Shown here: positions 23,844 through 37,400 of the stretch, piece after piece
Layout: every line of letters starts with the position of its first letter
How positions within the stretch are numbered: the first letter of the stretch is position 1
NCBI RefSeq assembly: GCF_023078275.1
Contig: NC_062983.1
Coordinates: 13,385,001 to 13,449,000 of the forward strand
DNA: 64,000 nt
DNA from: Leguminivora glycinivorella
Taxonomy: Eukaryota > Arthropoda > Insecta > Lepidoptera > Tortricidae
Direction of reading: 5' to 3'
Program-made: the position numbers and the translations under genes
The notes under the pieces: generated by a model
The model's input: only the letters and a program-made list of their open reading frames with translations
The model's database searches: none
What the model was told of the DNA's origin: nothing

Positions 23844-25427
23844 TGTAGTTTATGTTTTAGTCTTATAAAACGTAAATTTGGTAGTTTTTGATTCCAATAA
23901 TTTAATTGCGAATACAAATTCACAACATAACAGGACAACCAACGATATGAATGGAATGAATGACGAATGACTGTCTGTATTCTCCTGTCATTAATGTCAA
24001 TCGACAATGCACGCTTGCTGTAGATTCCAGCTTTTTCGCCAAACGTAACAGACGAACTAACCAGACCGCGGTGTACCGTGGTATGATTCCTGTTTGATGG
24101 TGAAGAAAATTGTCCGACGTACAATGTTAGAGGCGATGTATATTGCTGCGAACTCGGTTTTATCTTGATTGTATCCTGTATCTAACCCACATCTAACCTT
24201 TACCAAAAATATCCTTTACCGAGAGGATGACAGTTGTTACCGTTACCAACTTCCCCACTTCCTAATCTAATCTCTATAAATACTATAATTACTAGAAAGA
24301 CCGTCATTGAGCAATATCAAGGGCGGCTCACTCCGCGATCCTTTCGCCGCGCTACAAGTACATGCCGGCGGCCGCGAGTTCGCGGCCCGTTCACTGGCGA
24401 CGACCTTCGCGCGGCGCAATAGAATTCATTGTCGTCTGCACGCGTGCGGTCCGTTTGTTAATGTAGGTAAGAATTTAGAATGGCGGCGTTTTGTGAACAT
24501 CAAAGGAGTGAGCCTTCTGTACTTGTACTATTATATATTCTGTGGCAATATACTGAATCTATATTACTTTATACATATTACATTACACTTTATGTATTAC
24601 TTCGCCTGGCTAAAAGCTAAAAGACAAGCTACTAGAGAACGTGGTCCAAACTGGGACCTTTAAGAAAGTGTAGCCCAGCCAATAAATGATGCCAAAGTAG
24701 CCAATAAATGATGCGCGCCTGTATCAAAATTCAGAATGCTCAGAGGATTAATGCATGAAAGCCTCTACCGGAATATGGACCCAAACAGTATGTGTAAAAA
24801 TCTAGTTAATTTAATATTAAGTAAATTGATAAGTTGTTGCAAGGACTAAGACTTAAGTAGGTCAATCAAAGCCCGACGCGCGCGACATTTTGAAAGGAGT
24901 AACATTGCCTTTGCAAAAGTATTAGGCGCCATTGGAATATTTATTTTGCATTATGTAGGTAATTATTTGTTTTACAAGCTAATGTTGAAAACCGAGCAGG
25001 CAAAATTTTTCACCAAAGCTAACCACAGGCACATTGAATCACGAGCTAAACGTCAAGTTGAATCCTGAGCGTTGCGAGGGTTTCAATCCAAAAAGGTTAA
25101 ACAAATCTTATCACCGAGCGAAACAAAATGTGTCTTACCAGCGCAAAACAATAGTGACAAAGCTCTACAAACGAGTAAATAAGCCAAACGAAATTCATAC
25201 ATAAAGCAGAGTTGTATTGATAAAATTCAGAATTGTTTTTATAGGAAATTGCGCACCATTGAACCATTAAACCATGTATCAGTTGCATCTGTAAACTATG
25301 TTGCTAATCGATAACACAACAATATTAATTGAATTTAAACAATACTTATCACTCTTATCAGTCATTTGTTTCAAAACTTTACAAGCAAGCAGTCAATTTC
25401 ACTAACGTTAAAGAAAATAATACAAAC
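23844..25427. other. Intergenic between RPB3 and TD-2 with repeats
   Basis: RPB3 (minus) and TD-2 (plus) diverge here. At about 24300-24530 a GC-rich block starting GGGCGGCTCACTCCGCGATC and ending CATCAAAGGAGTGAGCC looks like a dispersed repeat. A truncated R1 copy follows at 24960-25135. No further gene is seen. Confidence 0.4.
24960..25135 (+). repeat. Dispersed repeat family R1, internally deleted copy
   Basis: ATTATTTGTTTTACAAG opens it as in the copy at 54080. CCGAGCAGGCAAAATTTTTC and GAGCGTTGCGAGGGTTTCAA, then CACCGAGCGAAACA, follow with much of the body missing. Confidence 0.55.
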
Positions 25428-28400
25428 ATGAAACGATACATGTACAGTGATGTTGAGCACCTTGGCGAGGAACTTGACTGTTTACTCCAGTTAAACAAGG
25501 AGGTAGACATAATAACTATATAATATTATTAATTTATAAGTGCCTTGGTGTTTCTTCCAGTCACCTTTAACCCTCTAATTAGTATGTCTCGTTGTGATAA
25601 GAACGGGCGATTGCGTCCATTCCTTTACTTTAAGCCGATGGATGAGGGCTCTACTAGAATTGTTTAATAGTAAGGTTTACTAAGTGACCATGGTGTTGCA
25701 GCCGGTTGAATTCGACCCGATGTGTGACAAGGAGAACCCTCAGAAGATTTCCTTTGAAGATGTATCAGCGGCTGCCTTTAGGATACAAAGTGGGATTGTA
25801 AAAACGCCATGCGTGGTGAGTTCGACTTTTACAGTTGCTTAATTATTTAATTCTAGACTTGATGATGTTAGAAACTTTTAGAAAACTGTAATCACGGTCA
25901 CGGGCGAGTAGTCTTCCATCTCGGGATACCAGTGCACTTTGCACTTCTCTACTGACTAGAACCGCATATTCTGTCCATAATATTGTCCATACCAGCGTCT
26001 GTGTCGTAGTACCAAATTTAGTTTTTATTTTTGCGTGTTTCAGAAGTCTCACATGTCCTTAGAATATGGAATGGATATTTACCTTAAAAATGACTTTCTT
26101 CAACATACAGGGAGGTATGTAACTTTAATTGAACTTCAATCTTAATAATTACCATTTAGATATTGTACTAAAATTTCAGCTCATAGCGTTTTTTTAATAT
26201 TTCATATACAACCAAGATTTTATTATTGATTCCTTTTGTATCAGCTTTAAAGAGCGCGGCGCTCGTAACGCATTGGTCCTCCTTCCCCCCGAAGCGAGGC
26301 AGCGCGGGGTCATCTCCGCATCACTAGGCAACCACTCGCAAGCCCTGAGCTACCACGCGAACCTTCTGAACATCCCCGCTACGGTGGTCATGCCCAACGT
26401 GGCGCCCATCATGAAGATACAGAAGTGCCGCTCTTACGGCGCTAACGTGGTCATACATGGACATGATATGAGGGAGGCGAAACATCAAGCTATGGTGTTG
26501 GCTAAGGAGAGGAATCTTACTTATATCAATGGGTATGTGCACCATCTTAACAAAATGCTAGAAAGGTAAAATATTCGATCACTACCAGAATGTCAAAATG
26601 GATAAGTGAAAGTAGTGAAACCCTAATAGAGAACTATGCCAATTACTATTCTTAATTAGAGATAATTCAAATAGACAGTATAGAGTCCAATCATAGATAC
26701 ATCGCTCGCATCTACCAACCTATCAGAATAACAATGATCCGATATCATTAGCGTATACTCGTATGTATCAGATATCTATTCTCAAAGCTAACGTTGTCTG
26801 TTAATACAACACCCCCATTTGACCATTGTCTTGGGAATAATGCGTATTTAGAACCACGATAACTTCGAGGTCTAATTAATATTGTACTATTGATAACGGA
26901 TTAAGAATAGAGTTTCTCTTGAGATCGGAATATACCTTGTTTGTTCAGATATGATCATCCACATATTATGGCTGGACAAGGAACCGTGGGCTTGGAGATT
27001 GTGGAACAGGTGCCTGACGTCGACGCTGTTTTGGTGCCCGTGGGAGGCGGTGGTCTACTGGCAGGAACAGCTACAGCTATCAAACATCTGAAGCCTCACG
27101 TTCTGATTTACGTGAGTAAGACACGACGGTCATTCATCTGAAGACTGACGTTCTATAATCTTTATACTATGACACACCGAGTATAAATTATCATTTTGCT
27201 AAGCATGCTGATGCTGATATATTGAAACATAAAAGCGTTAATTAAAAATATGTGATTATTGTTGACAGGGCGTGGAATCGGAAAAATGCGCGAGCATGAC
27301 CGAGGCGCTAAACAATGGACAACCGGAGTGTGTGAACATTCGCTCGACGCTGGCCGACGGTCTCGCCGTGCCCACTGTCGGTTACAACGCCTACCACACT
27401 GCTAAGCCGCTCGTCGACAGAGTGGTAACTATTACTCTTCATCACTCTCATCAAGCACGCACACATTGTACCTAAATGTACATCTATGAATTTTATACCC
27501 GTTAATCCAACTAACCAAACACACCCTAGACGCTCGCCTTGTTCACCTGGCTACCTTACATAAATGAGTATAAACATGTTCGCCCGCCCGTCCGGATTCG
27601 TTTAACACAGTCGAGGGCCGGCCGTATTCGACTAGGACTCAAAAGCCCACTTGCACGAAATTAATTAAAATTCTTATTTTCGATGGACAGATATCGCTAC
27701 CCGAAGATTGGATTGCGCGCGCCATCTTACGTCTGGTAGAGCAGGAGAAGTTCGTGGTGGAGGGTGGCGGCGCGGTCGGCATCGCGGCCATCATGGCCGG
27801 CCTAGTGCCCGAGCTGGCCGGGAAAAAGTCAGTATACTATGCTTACTTATCATTGACAGATATCGCTGCCTGAAGACTGAATCGCGCGCGCCGTCTTGCT
27901 TCTAGTGGAGCAGAAGACGTTCGTGGTAGAGGATGGCGGCGCAGTTGGCATCACGGCCATCATGGCCGGCCTAGTGCCCGAGCTGGCCGGGAAAAAGTCA
28001 GTATACTATGCTTACTTATCATTGACAGATATCGCTGCCTGAAGACTGGATCGCGCGCGCCGTCTTGCTTCTAGTGGAGCAGGAGAAGTTCGTGGTGGAG
28101 GGTGGCGGCGCGGTCGGCATTGCGGCCATCATGGCCGGTCTAGTGCCCGAGCTGGCCAGGAAAAGGTCAGTATACTAGCTTACTTATCATTGACAGATAT
28201 CGCTGCCTGAAGACTGGATCGCGCGCGCCGTCTTGCTTCTAGTGGAGCAGGAGATGTTCGTGGTGGAGGGCGGAGGCGCGGTCGGCATCGCGGCCATCAT
28301 GGCCGGCCTAGTGCCCGAGCTGGCCAGGAAAAGGTCACTATATATACTAGCTTACTTATCATTGACAGATATCGCTGCCTGAAGACTGGATCGCGCGCGC

Positions 28401-31400
28401 CGTCTTGCTTCTAGTGGAGCAGGAGATGTTCGTGGTGGAGGGTGGCGGCGCGGTCGGCATCGCGGCCATCATGGCCGGCCTAGTGCCCGAGCTGGCCAGG
28501 AAAAAGTCAGTATACAATGCTTACTTATCATTGACACTCGCAACGCCACTGTTGAAGATTTTGCCTTGTGATTTTTTCCTCTATGTATTCCTCTCAAATT
28601 TGATGAAAAACATTGTGTAACTCAGAAGGTAAGGATATTGAAAACTCGTGTCTATAATTCACTTCAGCTTGCGGCTGTCGCGAATTATAAATGTCATGCG
28701 CTCTTTTCTGAACTGATAATACTCGTGCATAAGCACGACATAGTCATTTGCAGTACCAGGGTAGGGTACCTACCTAGCCAACGTCACAATAGCCTAACAT
28801 AGCCAGTCGTTATCGTAGATAGCAGGCTCTGTCACGCCAATACGGAAGGGCGGTAGAGAGAGCTAGTGAACGATATCAGCGCAAACGATTTTAACGTTGG
28901 CTATCCTTGGACTCATGAACGCGTATCGTGATCTCAATAAAAGCGGTACAAGCCGGAACGTTCTCACTAACTTTTGATAAAATGAATCATTTACGAAGTC
29001 TTGTAATTATCTTTGAAGGGTGACATTAAGTATCTAAAAGAGATAATGGATTGCAAAAAGCTCAAAGTCCTTGTCATATCGAGAATAATTTATTGCTTAT
29101 CAGTTTTTTTCATTCTTAAGACAAAAGATTTATTAATTATTATTATATTAATATGTGGGCGACGCTCGGTTCTATTTTATTACATCACGTCTTTAGATAA
29201 AAAAAAACTTATAAATACAAAAAAAAAAACTTCATTTCTGGCCGGGATTCGAAACCCTGACACCTGCGATCTGCCTGCTTGAACTTTAGACCGACCTCTT
29301 ACGACTGAGCTACGCGAAGCCGATGTGCGATCGGCGAAATTAACGAACATACTTTACGCGAATGAAAAACGCATGAAAAACTTTACGTTTACTAATGCGA
29401 ATGAAAAACGCATTGAAAATTAGCGTTTTCCGGGATTTGTGGGTGTAGGTGAATCCGGTAAAGTTAATCAATAATCACCTAAACAGTTACAATAATACCT
29501 AGAGCAAAAAATTAGATAAGTATTAGATACGAGTATATTACATTCTTCATGATGTTTTCGCTACCGAGAACTGCAGGTAGGTACTGTACTGTCCAATAAA
29601 AGAAACTTACTACATAATGCAGCCTCTTCTTCTACTTCTAGCGGTATCCCGGCTTTTGCTAGGGTCCGCTTTCATTTTCTCTATTACGTTGGACTGTCCT
29701 GAGCGTCCTTTCGAAGCCCGTTAACGTCCATGTACGCTATCACCTCAGCCTGTATATATATTTTCAAATAAGAAAACCTCTACCATCATTCCCTACAACT
29801 GCGTTACCTTTTCTCCACAGAGTGGTCTGCATCCTATCCGGGGGTAACATCGACACCACGATCCTCGGTCGGTGCCTGGAGCGAGGCCTGGCGGCGGAGT
29901 CCCGTCTCGTCAAGTTCAAGGTCACCGTCAGCGACCGGCCCGGGGGCATCGCTGAGTTGTGCAAGGTCATATCCTCGACTGGCGTCTCTATTAAGGACAT
30001 TATGCAAGAGAGAGCGTGGGTCTGTGGAGACATCTTTAGTGTGAGAGTGAGTATTGACTTGGTTAGATTTTTTTGTTGAGTTTGCGTAAGGGCTATATTA
30101 TAAATAAATAACCACTATTGTCAATGAATGCCTATAACTAGTTCTAGTTTGGAATCTTTCGCTAGCTCCGGTATGAATAACGAGTGGTTTTAAACAAGAA
30201 CTTTGCCCGTTGTAAAACAAAATAACTGCTATTAAAATCGTATTTAAAAACTTATCATTTCGCTCGTGCGACTTATTTATCTTGATGAACTATAGGTTGC
30301 GTAAATATTATTGAAGAACTCTTATTAAGTAATGTCAAGTAATATCAATTTGGCAAGTCATCATCATCATCGGCCTCCAAGTCTCTAACAGACTATTCAA
30401 GCAGTGTCAGGTAGGGCAACAACGTTTTTCGTGGCTGTGTAAGCCAATACGGGAGCGGGAAACACGACCACAACTCTGTCAGGTGTAGTGTACCCGTGGC
30501 GAAGAGGTATCGCAAGCATTGTCGTGGATTGTACGTCCATCAAACACCAATTTGCGCCACTTGTCTCTATCTTCGGCAAGCTCTTCCCATTTGTAGACCG
30601 GGATGTTGAAGGCGTGCATGTCTCGCTTGGCGCAATCTTTATGTCGTAGCATTGGCCGGCCGACGCTTCTCTTGGCATCAGCTATGGCACCAAGCAAGAC
30701 ACGCCGCGGCAAACGAGAGGGTTGCATGCGATGCACATGCCCCAGCCAGCGTAAGCGTCTCTGCTTTAGCAGCGCAAAGAGGCTGGGCAGCTGACCAGTC
30801 TCAAGCACCCTCTCGTTCGTTACTCTGTCCTTCCAGTGTATGCCCAAAATGTTCCGGATGCAGCGCATGTGGAAAGCGTTAAGACGACGTTCGTGCTTGG
30901 AATACGATGTCCAGGTCTCAGCCCCGTACAAGAGTATGCTCAGGATGCACGTCTGATAAACAACCATCTTGGTTTTCCTGGTAAGGTGTTTATTTTGCCA
31001 TACTCTTGCACTCAGCTTCCCAAACATCGTCGCGGCTTTTCCAATCCGAACATCGATTTCTGCATCCGGTGAGATATTGTTAGTCACTGTCGACCCGAGA
31101 TAGCAAAACTTGTCTACTGACTCAAGTGGGGCTCCATCCAACAGGATCGTGGGCCTTTCCGCACACCCTTGAGCCAGTACAACAGTTTTTCGGGGATTTA
31201 CGGGCATGGAGAACAGAGCACATGCACGAGAAAACTTGTCCATAATGGTCTGGAGCTCAGGCTGCGATGTGGCGACGAAGGCTGCGTCTTCGGCAAACAG
31301 CAAACTGTCAACGAACAGATCGTCTCGTTTTTGCTTAGACTTTAGTAGTGCCACATTGTAGAGTTTTCCGTTAGCCCTCGTATGAAGATGGATACCCTGT

Positions 31401-34400
31401 TGGTCGTCGCCAAATGCAGTTTTTAGCAGTAACGAGAAAAATATACCAAACAGGGTAGGCGCCAATACGCAGCCCTGCCGAACACCTCGACGCATAAAGA
31501 ACGAGTCAGATACGGTACCATCGAACACCACTGCACCTTGCATACCTTCATGAAACGAATACGGAGTAAAGCCCTTCCCTGCTGGGTCGTTCTATCTTTT
31601 CGTGCCGATTTGGCGTTTTTTGTGATAACTTTTTTTTTTAAAAGGTATGGTCGTTATTTTGATATTGCGAATGTAGATACACATAGTAACTATGTTTCAG
31701 TGAAAGGCACCTTTATAGTCTTTATACTAGTAGCCACTTGCACCAACGAAAATGGAGGGTTAACCCGACGATTAACCCTCCATTTTATATGGAATTTGAC
31801 AGATGACAGCCCACTAACCCTGAGTTAAGTGGTTGGTGCAAGTGGGCCTAGTTGTACTTTCTAAGAAAAAGTAAGGATTGTAATGAAGGCGTAGATGGAA
31901 ATGAAAATCCATGGGAAGGTAATGAACCACGTAAGGATGGAAATGAAATTGATTATATTTTCAAAGATGGAGGCTTAAATTAAAACGAGTAAATACCTGT
32001 TTTATAATATAATAATCAACTGTTTGATATTTTCCAAATTTTCATGAGCCAAGTTTAGGTACATACTGGACTTGTCCTCGGCTTTCACGAGATTCTCATC
32101 ATGGGGGATGGTGATGTCAACGAACATGGCCTGGCGTTGCGGTCGATCTATTACCACAATGTCAGGCTTATTGGTTACAATAGTCCTGTCAGTGATAATA
32201 GATCGATCCCAATAGAGCGAGCGTGGCATGACCGATTTCGATAACTGGCGCAGTCACTAAGGACGGCAGTATGGTACTTCGCGGTCCACAAGACCGTATT
32301 GAAAAGCAAACTGCCGGTGAATAATCCTGGTTACAAGATTATGACTGTACAAGTACTCACCGTTAGCAAGATGAGAACAAAAACCGAGATGATAGATGAT
32401 ATGCCAGAATGACTCTCCGGGACGGCAGCATGCCCGAATAATGTCGACCGTACCGTCCTTCAGGATATATTTCCGGTAGTTGTTCATCGTCATAACTTCG
32501 TCCGCAATTGCCTAGTTCAATGATGCGAGCAGGTCTACATCTGGTCCCGTGAGGGCCTTGTAGAACCACCCTTGTAGCGGCTTGCTCTTCCATACCGCCT
32601 TGCGGTCCGCAGTACTTAGTACCACAGGTTTGTGGAGATTTTTGGCGTTTAGGAAGCCTCGACTTCCGCACTTCCGTGGGATGTACAATCTCATGAGCAT
32701 GGCATACCAAGGTAGGTACTTATAGGTTTCTGATTCAGAGATAGATCTGAACGACATTGTCTCAGAAAGGTGTAGATTTTCTGAATTTACTACCTTCCCC
32801 CGCTATACATGCATATCCGCACACTTATCGACACCAACACTACTGAGAACTTCTGTGGTTTTCAATAGCACCATCAGATCTTGGGTGTTCGGTGCAAATA
32901 GTTTGAGATCCTCCAAGTACAGAAGGTGAGAAATGACTTCACCCTCTCTCTGAAGCTGGCAACCTAGCCCAGAATCCTTCAGCAGAGTGCCGAGAGGATT
33001 CAGAGCTTGGCAGAACCACTATGGACTCAAATGTCACCCGGGAATATTCCAGTATGAAGTCCGGTGGGCCAAGGGGGTCATCCCTGTCTCCTGGCTGACG
33101 AAGGACTGTGGTCCACTGCTTCATACATGCGGCCAGGACGGATGTTAAAGCTGCATCAAGTTATACAGCTCCAATATCCGTCTCAGCCATGAGTGAGGCA
33201 CCGAATATGTGCCTTCTTATAGTCAATCCAAGCGGTCGAGATGGCCCTCTTGTTCCGCTGAACTTGTTGGCAGATGGTCATGACCAAAGACATTTTGAGC
33301 GGAAGCCAAAATATTGTTAGAGGTAATGTGCGCGCTAATGTTTGCTCTCAAGAGCTTGTATAGTGTAGGCATTAGGCAAGCATGTAATGGGTCTATAGTT
33401 TCTTTTTCTTCCGTGGTACTACCGGACTTATAGAGCAGGAAGGTAACACCAGTTGGAACCAATATCGAGAGCTTGTTGAAATGGCGTTGCCAGCCAGAAG
33501 TTCCGCGGAGAGGAAGAAGCGGAGTCCGCACGAGCAGCGAGAGCTGCCTAGCGAAGCCGATCAAGTGTGGCGTCATCCAGCCGCTTTGACTGCTGAATGA
33601 CGCGCACCTGATCCGATAGCCGTTAGTCCGACACGGTGGTGGATGGCTCAAGTGCCTGAAACAGACGTAGCATTCTGAAACGGTACGCGGGTAGCCTGGC
33701 TCCCCCCTCTGTAGCCCCATTATTGTCATTTCCTTCCAAACTGATTCATTCCCTTCCACGCAAAATTGGAAGGAAATGGACGGAAATGAATTGGAGCGGA
33801 ATGAAGTTTTAACGTTTATTTCAAATATCTTCGCCGTCTCTCGGACTTCAAGGCCACCAAGCAAGCCAAATGAAGACATACCCAAATGATAATAAATAAA
33901 CTTGACAAGCAATTTCTTTCATTACATAATGTCAAAATAATAACCAGATGGTAATGAGTACTTACCCAGGACGAAACCGGATTTTGATGAGGAGAATCGA
34001 AATTGTTGGTAAACCATTAACGTGCGTCCTTCCCCATTGACTAATCGTAGCAGGCTGAGGCGGCAAAGACACGCGGGGATCACGGGTGTTTGTAAATAAA
34101 GGCGCGTTCTAACTCAATGAGTCTGACAATTTTTTCGACTGGAAATGAAATTGCGCGCGTGACAAAATTAAAAAGTGTGTGGCGACAGGCGTATTAAATA
34201 TATTGTTAATAAATAATAAATATTTGAACAATAATATGTTTTAAAATGCTGTTACGCTTCGCGCGACGCAAGCGCGGCGTTAAGGTACTGCCTTATCGCT
34301 CGGGCCGCTCCGCCGCAGATCGGCGGGCGAGCGCGCTTTCGTGCGCGCTCGGAAATCCCAGCCAGTCGGCAATTTATCACTCTCGAGGCTGGACGCATGC

Positions 34401-37400
34401 GCTCGCGCCGCCCGAGCTAACGGTTAATGCTTACGCGCCGACTCGCTTGCATTATAATATTCGGTTTGCTTGTGCGCCGCTTAATGCTTTAAGCTTACGC
34501 TTTTTATGTGTGCTTTCTTTATGTACTTTTCCTATCTTCTGTGCTATTTCTGACTTCCTCTTTTTCTATACTGTGCTGTGCTTTGTACTCTTATTTTCTC
34601 TACTTGTGCTTGTGACTCTTGTGTGCCGTTATTTGACAATACAACTTATTAATGTGGAAACTAGCTTGTTTTACTTATCTCGCTAGGCTAGTTCACCACA
34701 TAATTTGGTGACCCCGACGTGATGACCTCTGTTGAATTGGACGGTTGTGTAACGGACGTTTTAAGATTTTACCGTATAACGGACATTTTTAAATTTTGCC
34801 GTGTAACGGTTATTTTTCAATTTTAATTTATAACGAACGTTTGAGTTTTAAATTTTAACAGACATTTTTATCGTTTTATCTTTTAACAAGCATTTAGTAT
34901 TGAGAACAGTTTTAAGTTTTTATAGACGTTTTACAATTTTAAATATCAAAATGTCTGATACCGAGGTTGAGACACCTAGGAGACCGGTGCAGGCCCCTGG
35001 GGTGGGGGCCGGCGCTGGTGAAGCAGCAGTGAGTCACATTAGCGTAAAACCGCCGCCGTTTTATCCGGATAAGCCGACTATGTGGTTCGCGCAGCTCGAC
35101 GGCCAGTTTAATTTGACGAAGATTACGAGCGACAGTACCAAGTTTTATCACGCCATATCGGTTTTGGAATACAAGTACGCGGTAGAGGTGGAGGATATTA
35201 TTACCAACCCGCCGGCGAGTGATAAATATGGTACACTTAGAAGAGAGCTCATAGCTCGGTTGTCGAGTTCTAAGCAGGAGCGTTTGAAACAATTGATGTC
35301 GAAAGAGGAGCTCGGCGACAGGAAGCCGAGCCAGTTCCTGCGGCATATCCGGAGTTTAGCGGGTGCGGATTATCCGGATGACTTTATCCGGCACTTGTGG
35401 ATGAGCCGGTTACCGACGGTGCTACAGAGTATTGTCGCTTATCAGGACAACTTGCCCTTGGATACGGTAGCCCAGATGGCGGACAAGGTGCATGAGGTTA
35501 CACCGCCGGGACCCGGTTATCAGGTGGCTGCGGCTTCAGCATCTAGCGTTCCAGTTTCTGTAATCGACCAGTTGCACCAGAAAATCGACGCGTTGACGTC
35601 GAGGCTTGACGCGATGTCCACCTCCCGGGGCCGTCAAGGTCCGCCCCGGTCGAGGTCCCGCGGCAAGCCACGGAACCGTTCCCGGAGCCGTTCGCGGGCG
35701 GGCAAGCCTAGCGGCGACGGCCAGCGCCTATGCTGGTACCACTACAAATACGCGGATAAAGCAGATAAGTGCCTTTCCCCTGTGCGTACTCAAAAACTAG
35801 TTAGTCGGTCGCTCGTAGCGACCAGTGAAGGTGTTCCAGTGTCGAAGCGTTTATTTGTTACTGACGCAAAGTCGAAAGTGCAGTTTTTGGTGGACACCGG
35901 GTCCGATTTATGTGTTTACCCGGTTAGTTTTTTGCGTGCGCATCGTCGTCATTTACAAAAGACTGATTATGAACTGTATGCTGCTAATAACACTGCTATT
36001 AGTACTTATGGCTGGCTAACTTTAGCGCTTGATTTTAATTTACGCCGAATGTTTTGTTGGCGTTTTGTCATTGCTGATGTGAGCAAACCTATTATCGGAG
36101 TGGATTTTCTCTCGTTTTATAGTTTGCTTGTCGATGTTCGCTATGCTCGTCTAGTCGATGGAATAACTTTGCTCTCATCAGCCGCTGTAGATGCTTCAGC
36201 TTGCGAGTGCGCGCAAATCAAGGTCATTACTGGCAATGTGCCATTTCATGCCCTGCTTGAGGAATACCCGGACATTATTAGGCCTGCCGGTAATCCTCAA
36301 GAGCGTAAATGTAAACACCAGACGCAGCACTTTATTAAGACTACGCCAGGTGCGCCTGTGTTTTCAAGGCCACGGCGTTTGGCACCGGATCGCCTCAAAA
36401 TTGCGAAACGGGAATTTGAGGATATGGTACGCTCGGGTATTGCGCGACGATCGAAGAGTCCTTGGTCGTCTCCGTTGCACTTGGTACCTAAAAAGGACAA
36501 TGGCTGGCGTCCTTGTGGCGATTATCGCGCTCTTAACGCACGGACTGTTCCAGATAGGTACCCAGTGCGGCATATCGCTGATTTCTCGCATAACCTTTTT
36601 AAATGCAAGGTTTTTAGCAAGTTAGATTTAGTGCGCGCGTACAATCAGATTCCCGTTGCGCCTGAGGACGTTCCAAAGACGGCGATCACGACTCCCTTTG
36701 GACTTTTTGAATTCCCATTTATGAGTTTTGGTTTGCGCAACGCAGCACAAACATTTCAGCGGTTTATGGATGAAGTCCTTAGGGGTCTTGATTTCTGTTT
36801 TCCGTTCATCGATGACGTTTTAGTAGCCTCCGCTGATGACACTGAACATGTAGCTCATTTGAGAGCCGTTTTTGAGCGTTTCAATGAGCACGGTATTTTG
36901 TTAAACGCTAACAAATGTGTATTTGCGGTACCTGAAGTAGAGTTTTTAGGCTACCTGGTTTCGTCGGAGGGTACTAAGCCTATAGGAGCTAGGGTTAAGG
37001 CTATCCAGGACTTTCCTAGACCTAAGACGATTAAGGATCTGAGGCGTTTTCTAGGTGCGCTTAATTTCTACAGGCGGTTTATTACTGGCGCTGCTAAATT
37101 ACAGGCTCCTCTCCATGCACTGTTAAGTGGTCCAGGGGTGAAGAGCAACAGCCCAGTTGTCTGGACTCCGGAGGCAGGGGAGGCATTCGATGCTTGCAAG
37201 TCAAGCATCGCTAATGCCGCTCTCCTGGCTCATCCAGACCCTTCCGCTCCTTTAGCGGTAGTAACAGATGCCTCAGATTTCGCGATTGGTTCCGTGATAC
37301 AGCAGCAGGTCGAGGGTCATTGGCAACCGTTGGGATTCTTCTCTCGCAAATTGACACCTGCTCAGACGAGGTATTATAGCGCTTACGATCGCGAACTTTT

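Noticed and set aside
30603..31072. Plus-strand frames in the LINE region
   Set aside because: They are antisense to the LINE RT C-terminal region and show no family features.
34246..34686. 146-residue open frame, repeated at 39010-39450
   Set aside because: It is wholly inside the two LTRs; the second half is low-complexity Phe/Leu/Cys text and the identity is due to LTR duplication.
34900..34950. Upstream start of the gag-pol frame
   Set aside because: The first in-frame codon there is TTG; the first ATG is at 34951 and begins a normal Gag-like N-terminus.
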